Assembly (NCBI GenBank): GCA_028875125.1
Contig: JAPPGC010000015.1
Coordinates: 1 to 33,776 of the forward strand
DNA from: Bacteroidota bacterium
GTDB lineage: Bacteria; Bacteroidota; Rhodothermia; Rhodothermales; Bin80
Direction of reading: 5' to 3'
DNA: 33,776 nt
Shown here: in pieces, positions 1 through 5,836 of the stretch
How the letters are laid out: each line of letters starts with the position of its first letter
How positions within the stretch are numbered: position 1 is the first letter of the stretch
Program-made: the position numbers and the translations under genes
The notes under the pieces: generated by a model
What the model was told of the DNA's origin: nothing
Databases searched by the model: none
Seen by the model: only the letters and a program-made list of their open reading frames with translations

Positions 1-23
1 TGATTAAGTGAGCAATTTAAATC

Positions 24-470
24 TCACCAGGTGGGCAAATTCATCTCAATACACATATAGCACCACACGATTTCATTCCGGTGATTATTCTTGCCAAATA
101 ATGCATCCATCAAGAGCCGTAAGTATGAGTTTGCAGTTGGATCACAATACAGGTAGATACTGCCAGTTGGTTTAAGTACCCTACGCAGTTCCATGATCCG
201 TATGGCCATATAGATCGGGTAGGACATCATGGAATGCCCGTGAATCTCACCGTGCCATGCAAGGTCGATGTCTGATATTCCCCATGTGTCTTTATACTCT
301 GCTCCGGCTGCCTGACAGCCGATAGGCGCGGCGTAGTTTGCATTGGAGTTGAACGGCGGATCAAGATAAATCAGGTCTATGCACTCCGAGTTGAAACCGC
401 GAAGTGTATCCAGAATATCCCCCGTCCAAATGGTCTGATGCTGGAAGTTGGGTTTGCCTGTCGCCCTCAT
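24..470 (-). pseudogene. Truncated site-specific DNA methyltransferase (N4/N6 class)
   Basis: This frame encodes the N-terminal part of an S-adenosylmethionine-dependent DNA amino-methyltransferase. The catalytic motif DPPF (within LIYLDPPFNSNANY) lies near residue 38, followed by the family-typical VLKPTGSIYLYCDPTA block and NEIVWCY near residue 130. Having the DPPF motif ahead of any FxGxG AdoMet motif suggests a beta-class enzyme. Family members usually run 300-450 residues, but here the recognisable sequence stops after EIVWCY and the frame ends 11 codons later. The target-recognition and AdoMet-binding parts are therefore missing, or lie beyond the left edge in another frame. It starts 16 nt after the stop of the small basic protein, on the same strand, so the two probably formed one operon. 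It is most likely a dead remnant of a restriction-modification or phage-type methylase. Confidence 0.75.
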
Positions 471-486
471 GCGGTCAGGTCTTGAC

Positions 487-633
487 CTAGCGAGGAGGCG
501 TGGACAAAATTACCTTAGCAAGCTTTTCAGGCGTAGCAGGTATAGTACCCTGCAATTTCATAATGTCATTCTTGACTGGCCGACCACGTTTGGCCGGTTG
601 CTTTTTGAGTGCAGGAGGCTTCGGTTTAGGCAT
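487..633 (-). CDS. Small basic protein with RGRP motif, upstream of the methyltransferase
   Basis: This 48-residue frame starts with ATG (633) and ends with TAG just ahead of the methyltransferase. It is rich in Lys and Pro (MPKPKPPALKK) and carries the AT-hook-like sequence KRGRPVKND near residues 17-25, then a second segment with ATPEKLAKVI near residues 37-46. Short Lys/Pro-rich proteins of this kind are often found beside phage-type methylases; that is recollection of context, not a search result. The same DNA read on the plus strand gives the start of a longer frame that matches nothing, so I prefer the minus-strand reading. A DNA-associated role is only suggested by the RGRP core. It may itself be truncated, since it ends abruptly after TPPR. 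Confidence 0.5.
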   Translation of the reverse strand: MPKPKPPALKKQPAKRGRPVKNDIMKLQGTIPATPEKLAKVILSTPPR

Positions 634-651
634 CGGTTTGGGTTAGTCACG

Positions 652-885
652 ATGTTCAATATAGGGAATCCTATTGCGTTTATCACGTTTGGCCCTTACG
701 AAGTGCCTAAAATTGAAAACTTTACGTCCGATCAAGTTCAATATCATATCCGAATGTGCGAAGAAGCCGGATGGTTGCATCCGGGTAAAAAGATGACTGG
801 AAACGGACGCTCTAAGAATGCCCATGTTGGTGAACTTACTTGGAGTGGACATCAGTATCTTCGCAAGTTCAAAGGGGCTGATTAG
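652..885 (+). pseudogene. DUF2513-like protein, N-terminally truncated fragment
   Basis: The 77-residue frame from ATG 652 contains the C-terminal half of a DUF2513-type protein. It has a helix-turn-helix-like FTSDQVQYHIRMCEEAGWL near residues 25-43 and the closing ELTWSGHQYLRKF near the end, which matches the family pattern of YHLxLLxEAG followed by LTWxGHxFL. The usual N-terminal segment (a basic Met followed by DxDLxRxIL) is absent. The frame stays open back to 448, but that upstream part is antisense to the small RGRP protein and looks like non-coding shadow. The gene was probably cut at its 5' end by the rearrangement that placed it against the methylase unit. The function of the family is unknown; it is common in prophages and accessory DNA. 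Confidence 0.55.
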
Positions 886-906
886 TCACAGTGCTTATAG
901 TTGAGA

Positions 907-1425
907 CTATTCGCATTTTTCATTGTTTGCCCGTCTTGCATCGTTCATTTTTTGTCGATTCACACCGTTAGCATTTCCCTTGTATGCGTTCACTGCATCC
1001 ATTTCCTTGCGCTCCAGAATGTCACATTCCGTCAATTCTACGTAATCAGCGTCATGTAGCCGAATTGCTATTGCGTCTTGGTTTCTGTCAGAACCGAATC
1101 CTGTTAAGTATCCCACAATCTTTTCGCCGGAAAAAGACTCCTCAACTTCGCCAATAATGACTCCGTTGGCTCCCAGTTGACCGGCTCTACGGCGCAGATG
1201 TTCAAGTAACTGTGATCTATTCGACTACTGACCAGATCCTGATCCCGCCCAAATTGCTACCCAATCGTGTGGAGGAATAGAATCCCCAGAGAGAAAAATT
1301 TGCACATTTTCTGGAAACACAGGAGGTAGATTCGGCATCAGTATGGTATGACTGACGGAAGTGCATCCTGCCAAGATCAATACGAGCAGTGCAATGGTGC
1401 TGATAAATGTGTGGAGGTTCTTCAT
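907..1425 (-). pseudogene. Lipoprotein gene interrupted by in-frame TAG
   Basis: Read from ATG 1425 to the TAG ending at 907, this is one 172-residue frame broken at codon 67 by a TAG (1225-1227); no frameshift is involved. The N-terminus is a lipoprotein signal (ALLVLILAGC, lipobox LAGC at residues 18-21) and an AGGTG ribosome-binding sequence sits 6 nt before the ATG, which decides the start over GTG 1434. After the stop the frame continues with LLEHLRRRAGQLGANGVIIG, the segment typical of small envelope lipoproteins with an LRxxAxxLGANAVI pattern. Both halves are clearly parts of the same protein. The function is unknown. The likeliest reading is a nonsense-inactivated gene; sequencing error is possible. 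Confidence 0.7.
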
Positions 1426-1741
1426 TGAATTCACCTTGTTTGTAGTTACGGACGCACCTATACAGCTGTCGGGCTATGCGTACACCCGTAACGGTAAGCT
1501 CAATGATGGTACGGAGAATTCCTGCACCATGCCCTGCCTATTCACCTACCCAAGTAGCTATTCTGGGCTGTTCAAGGCTATTCTATTTAGCAGGTGGCCC
1601 GACATGTGCTGAAGCTCACGATTACGGATACGCAGGGGCAGTACACAAACCTTTTTTGGGATGATTACGTATATATGCGTAATAATGTTGTATTGTATAC
1701 GCACACATCACTAATCGAACCGCCCGGACGGGCTTTGTCAA
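1426..1741. other. Intergenic stretch with a GC hairpin before the next start
   Basis: I see no convincing gene in this 316-base gap. Near its right end are AT-rich sequence with GTATTGTATAC (1692-1701 area), resembling the promoter block found before hicBA, and a 5-bp perfect GC hairpin (GCCCG, loop GA, CGGGC; 1722-1733) followed by TTTGT. That hairpin ends only 8 nt before ATG 1742. It could be a weak terminator or could mask the ribosome-binding region. Confidence 0.3.
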
Positions 1742-2113
1742 ATGGAAGTTTTTGCTTATGTACCTGAATTTATATGGATAGCATCCCTAAGTTTTTTAGG
1801 AGGTACTTTGGCCGTACTTATTGCACATCGGTTGTCTGTGCAAGAGCGTAGATATAACAGGAAATTAGATGCTTTATTCCAAATTACACGTAACTTGACC
1901 GCCCATTATTATAAAGAACGAAAGTCTTTGACATACTTAGATCATTCTCTGAATGATGCTATGATCATATTTTCTTCTAAAAAGATCAGATTAGCTATTG
2001 ACAATGTTCTCTCAGAAAAAGGTGAGACTGTTAGTATCCACAAGGTGCATGAAGCAATAAAACTCATGTGTAAAGATATTGACCCAACATTAGAATATCG
2101 TATTCGTAATTGA
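1742..2113 (+). CDS. Small membrane-anchored protein of unknown function
   Basis: This is a 123-residue protein with one N-terminal transmembrane segment (about residues 8-28, IWIASLSFLGGTLAVLIA) followed by a basic, mostly helical cytoplasmic part beginning RLSVQERRYNRKLDALFQI. The layout (membrane anchor, charged helix, then a hydrophilic domain with KKIRLAIDNVL) loosely recalls DUF6680-type accessory proteins, but I cannot confirm a family. The start lies directly behind a GC hairpin and no good ribosome-binding sequence is visible. It precedes hicBA on the same strand, separated by a recognisable promoter, so it is probably its own unit. AT-rich codon use like that of the hicBA genes suggests acquired DNA. 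Confidence 0.55.
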   Translation: MEVFAYVPEFIWIASLSFLGGTLAVLIAHRLSVQERRYNRKLDALFQITRNLTAHYYKERKSLTYLDHSLNDAMIIFSSKKIRLAIDNVLSEKGETVSIHKVHEAIKLMCKDIDPTLEYRIRN

Positions 2114-2119
2114 GTCTGT

Positions 2120-2148
2120 TTGGAATGTTTTTTGCGTATTCGTATACT
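2120..2148 (+). promoter_or_regulatory. Sigma70-like promoter of hicBA, inside a repeated block
   Basis: TTGGAA (2120-2125) and TATACT (2143-2148) are separated by 17 bp, a good sigma70-type arrangement, 49 nt ahead of the hicB start. The block GTATTCGTATACTAGTA (2137-2153) recurs almost identically before the protease gene (2789-2805). The semi-palindromic GTATAC could also be an operator for the antitoxin, which is usual for hicBA autoregulation; this is inference. Confidence 0.5.
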
Positions 2149-2196
2149 AGTAACTGCTAGGCCTCAGCCCAAGACCTACACCATCAAGCCTGACCA

Positions 2197-2523
2197 ATGA
2201 GTGAGCCACAAATCTTTTTCATACCTGTTTTATCCTACGAGGACGGCACACTGGCTGTCGTTGATAGTGATATTAAGGGATTGATAATTGAGGTTAGTTC
2301 ATATGATGAGTTGATAATTGAACTCCCACGGGTTGCTTATCGCTTGTTGAAATCAAACCATCAATTAACGGATGAACAAATGGCACAAGCTATACTGGTT
2401 TCTGAGATTTCACCATTTCAAGTTCAGGACACGGTTCACAATAAGGAAACCAGTTCACTTCCTTCGTTACCAAGGATGTTATGGGGAGATAAGAAACATT
2501 CGCAGTATTTGGAATATGCGTAG
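2197..2523 (+). CDS. hicB: HicB-like antitoxin (DUF1902-type fold)
   Basis: This 108-residue protein has the partial-RNase-H/HicB-like N-terminus of the DUF1902 type: a beta hairpin with VDSDIKGLIIEVSSYDELI (about residues 22-40), matching the usual pattern of WxAxSxDIPGLVxEADTxEEL, then a helix ELPRVAYRLL. The C-terminal third is hydrophilic and shows no clear DNA-binding motif. The stop is followed 3 nt later by the start of a HicA-like toxin, so the two are surely co-transcribed and probably translationally coupled. In this family the antitoxin neutralises the HicA mRNA interferase by direct binding. The antitoxin-first order is the reverse of many hicAB loci but is known. The family assignment rests on pattern recognition; the pairing with HicA raises confidence. 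Confidence 0.7.
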   Translation: MSEPQIFFIPVLSYEDGTLAVVDSDIKGLIIEVSSYDELIIELPRVAYRLLKSNHQLTDEQMAQAILVSEISPFQVQDTVHNKETSSLPSLPRMLWGDKKHSQYLEYA

Positions 2524-2526
2524 TTA

Positions 2527-2715
2527 ATGGCGGGGTACGAGAAGACGGTTCGTAAGACGTTGAAGAAGAACGGATTTTCTGTGGAGCGTAATCCCAGAGG
2601 TAGTCATGTAATTTGGAGTAATGGGCAAATTGAAGTATCTGTTCCGGCAAAGATAAAATCACGTCATACAGCCAATGGAATATTTAAACAAGCAAACATT
2701 AGAAAAAAGGTTTAA
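2527..2715 (+). CDS. hicA: HicA-like mRNA interferase toxin
   Basis: This 62-residue protein has the double-stranded-RNA-binding-like HicA fold: the helix EKTVRKTLKKNGFSVE, then NPRGSHVIWS with the catalytic histidine in GSH at about residue 27, then VSVPAKIKSRHTANGIFKQA, corresponding to the VPxHxxxxxxxGTLxxILKQA end of HicA toxins. The length is normal for the family (55-80 residues). HicA toxins cleave mRNA and tmRNA in the cytoplasm when not bound by HicB. It starts 3 nt after hicB. The gene ends 6 nt before a fossil piece of an IS1595 transposase, so the pair sits in mobile DNA. The toxin looks intact. Confidence 0.8.
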   Translation: MAGYEKTVRKTLKKNGFSVERNPRGSHVIWSNGQIEVSVPAKIKSRHTANGIFKQANIRKKV

Positions 2716-2721
2716 GATCTG

Positions 2722-2780
2722 ATCAACTCCTGATACTTCAACTGCTTCCCGACCTGCCCCTTGCTGTTTGCTCCATTGGA
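2722..2780 (-). mobile_element. Fossil 3' end of an IS1595-type transposase
   Basis: Read on the minus strand this stretch encodes, with a one-base slip, SKGQVGKQLKYQELI. It aligns with the tail TKGLVGKRLKYEELIG of the transposase that ends at 3769. At the DNA level it is a direct repeat of 3776-3831, by eye about four-fifths identical with one indel. Only about 58 bp remain, starting 6 nt behind the hicA stop, just as the larger copy starts 7 nt behind the 66-residue gene. This indicates two related element ends, each placed behind a small gene unit. Confidence 0.6.
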
Positions 2781-2812
2781 TTTTTTTCGTATTCGTACAC
2801 TAGTAGCTTGCT
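2776..2812 (+). repeat. Second copy of the hicBA promoter block
   Basis: TTGGA, a T run and CGTATTCGTACACTAGTAG repeat the block at 2120-2155, where the matching part is CGTATTCGTATACTAGTAA. The copy begins exactly where the fossil transposase tail ends and lies 18 nt before the protease start. TACACT (2796-2801) may serve as the -10 element; the spacing to TTGGAT is short at 14 bp, so promoter strength is uncertain. The block may alternatively be an element end. Confidence 0.45.
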
Positions 2813-2829
2813 CTATCCATAATTCTTGA

Positions 2830-3548
2830 ATGTTTCAAGACGCTTGCAATGCTGCATTGAAATTCATGCAGCCTGCCATAACTGTGTGGGCAGACAATAA
2901 CAACGAAGTTAATTACTCTATCGGTGCGGGTGTACTCTTGAATGATGAAGGCTGGTTTCTGACTGCTGGACATATATTGAAGGCATTCATTAACTCGGTC
3001 CATGACAAGAGTGCCGGCAATATCAAAGACTATCAATTTGAATTTGGTCAAATTGGCAAGGGCTTGAAAAAATCCACATACAAGACCCGATTGATTTTGG
3101 TGTTGGGCAAGTTTCAACATATACTCCCAGAGAGGATCAGCAGTGTGCCGTCCTGAGAAAACGACCAGTAAGACAAGGGGAGTTATTGTGCCGAATTGGA
3201 TACCCCTTTTTGGCCGGGCCCAAAATAACATATGACACTAACGGATTCAAAAGTGATGATCCATTTAATCCATTTCCCTTCGTGAATGAAGCACTTGTTA
3301 GCCGATTCGTTTCCATTCCTCCAGGAAGGGTGATCGAGACAAGTTCTCCTGGGTTGAAAGGACAAAGTGGGGGGCCACTAATGGATAAAAGGCGATATAT
3401 ATGTGGGATACAGTCACGAACCATACCTTATCCATTAAACTTTCCTGGAGAAGGACGAAATCAGTTCCTGGATGTTGGGCGAGCTATTGATATTGATACG
3501 ATTAGGAACTACCTTGATGCACACAACGTTTCCTATTTCAGTGAATGA
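2830..3548 (+). pseudogene. Trypsin-like serine protease, frameshifted
   Basis: Two overlapping frames make one protease. The first (from ATG 2830) carries the catalytic-histidine region GAGVLLNDEGWFLTAGHIL, where GWFLTAGHIL is the classic TAGH motif near residue 47. The second frame is open from upstream of 3100 and ends at 3548; it carries GLKGQSGGPLMDKR with the nucleophile serine in GQSGGP. The shift falls around 3080-3095: behind KKSTYK the first frame turns into non-homologous residues, while the second reads PIDFGVGQVSTYTPRED. A single indel there would restore about 240 residues, a normal size for a small S1-type protease. There is no signal peptide, so it would be cytoplasmic. Its place between a repeated promoter block and a transposase tail suggests passenger DNA. 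Confidence 0.65.
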
Positions 3549-3567
3549 CCACTTTCAGCCACGCAAG

Positions 3568-3768
3568 ATGAATAAGTACGATGTTGAGACATACGAATTT
3601 GACCCTTCGGATCAGCAGGGTTCTATTAGGGTTATTGAAACAGATAAGCCAGATTGGAAAAAGCAATGGTGGGCAGGGATTGACGATTTAATTGAGGCAG
3701 ATGATAAGGCAAAGGCACAGGAGAAAATAAAAAAACAGGGCGAGAAAACAACAGTCCTTGATGACTGA
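3568..3768 (+). CDS. Small acidic hypothetical protein behind the protease
   Basis: From ATG 3568 this gives 66 residues, highly charged and without signal or membrane segment: MNKYDVETYEFDPSD, then RVIETDKPDWKKQWWAGIDD and a Lys/Glu-rich helical tail ending TTVLDD. The frame stays open to 3472 but that part overlaps the protease end; ATG 3568, 20 nt after the protease stop, is the more natural start. I do not recognise the family. The placement suggests it belongs with the protease, perhaps as a regulator or immunity partner, which is speculation. Its stop codon abuts the transposase stop on the opposite strand. Confidence 0.5.
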   Translation: MNKYDVETYEFDPSDQQGSIRVIETDKPDWKKQWWAGIDDLIEADDKAKAQEKIKKQGEKTTVLDD

Positions 3769-4719
3769 TCACCCAATCAACTCCTCATACTTCAACCGCT
3801 TCCCGACCAGTCCTTTTGTCATCTGCTCCATCTGCTTTACAGTGTCCAAATGACGAGCATTGTGCCGACCAAAAAACTCATCCACGTAATGGTGTAAGTG
3901 CTTGGCAGGCACCTTGTGATAGGTGCGTTAGTAGCCCGGTTTCAGCAAAGCCCAAAAGGATTCAATACCGTTGACGTACGCCATACCATCCACATACTAT
4001 TTGGCAGAGTGCTTAACGGTCGCGTGTGCTACTCTCTTCAACGCCTGGTACGCTTTAGCGTCATCAGAATAGGTTTGTGCCTCCTCGCGGGAAGTGCTGT
4101 ATACGAATTCTGTGAGCGTCTCTGCCGTAGTATCTGATACTACTTGTGCTTGCACTTGCTTTGTGCTACGGTCTTTCGTTCCTACTACGGCCATCTTGCC
4201 TACGGTGCCACATCCGACGTTCGACTTCTTGTTGGCATGTTTGTTCTTCTCTTTGCCTCCTATGTAGGTCTCATCCACTTCAATCGGGCCTGCAAACGGT
4301 TCCATCTTATCGTCCCAGGTTTCCCGAATCCTGTGAGCCAAATGCCAAGCTGTTTTCTGTGTGATATTCAGATCACGGTGCAGCTTCATGCTGGATACGC
4401 CTTTGATGCCCGTACTCATGATGTAAATGGCTATTGCCCATACTTGATACCCCAAGTTGCTACGTTGCATAACGGTTCCTATACGCACACTGAACCGCTT
4501 CCGGCATTTTCTTTCTCTGCAACGATACGGCATAGTCGGGTGGGAAGCCCCAGTCTGGACGTTGGTTGATCCGCAATGAGGGCAGACCGGTTGATTGCCC
4601 CAACGCTGTTTTGCAAACCATTTTTCTACAGTTGCATCGTCGGGAAACATCTGCATTAGTTTGATCCATGAAATGCCTTTTCGGTACGATTTGCCGGGGC
4701 CTGTTCTTTGTTTTTCCAA
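3769..4719 (-). pseudogene. IS1595-family (ISXO2-like) transposase with two in-frame stops
   Basis: The full frame from ATG 4719 to TGA 3769 is 316 codons, the normal size for this family. It begins with a zinc-ribbon (CPHCGSTNVQTGASH, later CRERKCRKRF) and continues with the DDE domain: PIEVDETYIGGKEK holds the first Asp, YSDDAKAYQAL the second region, and NGIESFWALLK the third acidic residue. Codon 241 is TAG (3997-3999) and codon 264 is TAA (3928-3930). Reading through both gives continuous, family-like protein up to KGLVGKRLKYEELIG. Translation would stop before the last catalytic residue, so the enzyme is dead. I could not identify a matching pair of terminal inverted repeats. Confidence 0.85.
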
Positions 4720-4724
4720 CGTAT

Positions 4725-4745
4725 AGTACCTGTGTCTGGGGTACT
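4725..4745. repeat. Short inverted repeat upstream of the transposase
   Basis: AGTACC (4725-4730) and GGTACT (4740-4745) form a 6-bp perfect inverted repeat just ahead of the transposase start on the minus strand. It may be an operator of the transposase or part of the element terminus. A partner at the other end was not found. Confidence 0.3.
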
Positions 4746-4878
4746 AAAATATACGAAATTAAAATTAAGTAGTTCCAGATTTTGCTAACTTTTGGGATGC
4801 TTAGGTATATAATTCCCAATCGTAATAATGAAACTCCGACACGCGGAAAAACTCTCATCGTTTACTCTCTTTCTGTCG

Positions 4879-4900
4879 TATAGTGCAGGCTAAACCTGCA
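4879..4900 (+). promoter_or_regulatory. Possible -10 box and hairpin ahead of the HAD gene
   Basis: TATAGT (4879-4884) could be a -10 box; the -35 region is poor. It runs into a 6-bp perfect hairpin (TGCAGG, loop CTAAA, CCTGCA; 4884-4900) 22 nt before the GTG start. The two elements overlap, so at most one may be functional. Confidence 0.25.
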
Positions 4901-4922
4901 AGTAACCACTCCCACGAGCACT

Positions 4923-5579
4923 GTGCCTTTTCTTAACTGTAACGCCTTACTCTTTGATCTGGATGGTGTCCTCGTAGATTCAAACCCAGTCTACGAAACT
5001 CACTGGCTGATCTGGGCCCAAGAACGGGACGTGTCTTATCAGCACATTCTGGAGGTTCATCATGGCAGGCCTGTTTCTGATACAATTCGGGTTGTTGCAC
5101 CGCACTTGGATCCGATCGCAGAGGCAGAGGCTTATCGGCAGTCCGTTATAGCCGACAACCATCTAGAGCGTGTGCGATCGTTTCCCGGCGTTCCAACGAT
5201 GCTCAGAGAACTCCCGCCTGACCGATGGGCCATTGTCACAAGCGCACCACGGGCGTTCGCACTCAAAACACTCCACTATTTGGACTTACCCATGCCGAAA
5301 GTATTCATTAGCAGTGAAGACATTGGCGTGGGTAAACCGGCCCCCTATCCGTATTTAAGAGCTGCATGGGGACTCAATCAATCTATCGAGGACTGTGTCG
5401 TAGTTGAGGATGCACCCGCGGGCATAAAGTCTGCTAAGTCTGCTGGCGCTCGCATAATCGCAGTTCAAACCACCAATAGTCCGAATGCCCTCCAAGAAGC
5501 GGATTTCCTCGTCAATGAGGTTTCAGATTTAACAATAGGGTTTAACGGCTCCAGTCTGAGGGTCTCCCTGGACTTGTAA
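4923..5579 (+). CDS. HAD-superfamily hydrolase (subfamily IA sugar-phosphatase type)
   Basis: This 218-residue protein has all four HAD motifs. Motif I is FDLDGVLVD with nucleophile Asp12 and Asp14; motif II is the IVTSAP block near residue 100; motif III is the Lys of GVGKPAPYPYL; motif IV is VVVEDAPAG. An alpha-helical cap between motifs I and II (residues about 20-85) places it in subfamily IA with beta-phosphoglucomutase and glycerol-3-phosphatase-type enzymes. It probably hydrolyses a small cytoplasmic phosphate ester; the substrate cannot be told from sequence. The start is GTG (4923); there is no strong ribosome-binding site, but the HAD core begins only 8 residues later, so no later start fits. 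It stands alone between the transposon region and addB. The family call is firm, the substrate open. Confidence 0.88.
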   Translation: MPFLNCNALLFDLDGVLVDSNPVYETHWLIWAQERDVSYQHILEVHHGRPVSDTIRVVAPHLDPIAEAEAYRQSVIADNHLERVRSFPGVPTMLRELPPDRWAIVTSAPRAFALKTLHYLDLPMPKVFISSEDIGVGKPAPYPYLRAAWGLNQSIEDCVVVEDAPAGIKSAKSAGARIIAVQTTNSPNALQEADFLVNEVSDLTIGFNGSSLRVSLDL

Positions 5580-5732
5580 CGGGAATGCTCAAAACTCAGT
5601 CGGTAGAAGGCCTGCATTATGATTTTTCAGATCGGCGTAGCGCCAAAGTTAGGTTTTCTTGGATTGCGGCCGGTTTGAGATTCCAAATCTTTCAATTATA
5701 AAAAATTGCGATAACATCATGTGCAGATCAAA

Positions 5733-5808
5733 TGAGTTTTTTCATCTGGACCTCACACTTGGCGGGGCTGGGGAAGCCCTGCGACTGAGGCCAGATCAAA
5801 AAACTGAG
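5733..5808. repeat. Large imperfect stem-loop upstream of addB
   Basis: The left arm 5735-5755 (AG, six T, then ATCTGG and CCTCA) pairs with the right arm 5786-5807 (TGAGG, CCAGAT, six A, CT), about 19 base pairs with one mismatch and one bulge. The 30-nt loop contains its own small hairpin (GGGCT/AGCCC around 5765-5779). It ends 29 nt before the addB start. It lacks a trailing U run, so it does not look like a simple terminator. A leader structure or a REP/MITE-like relic are the alternatives. Otherwise I see nothing in the 257-base gap. Confidence 0.45.
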
Positions 5809-5836
5809 TAACGTTCCCCCTCGGTGTGCAAACCAG

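Noticed and set aside
448-651. N-terminal part of the long plus-strand frame that contains the DUF2513 piece
   Set aside because: It matches nothing, is antisense to a plausible small protein, and its length does not fit the DUF2513 N-terminus.
3769-4900. Clean terminal inverted repeats and target duplication of the IS1595 element
   Set aside because: I could not find a matching pair by eye; only a local AGTACC/GGTACT repeat and a partial TTTCGTAT similarity are visible.
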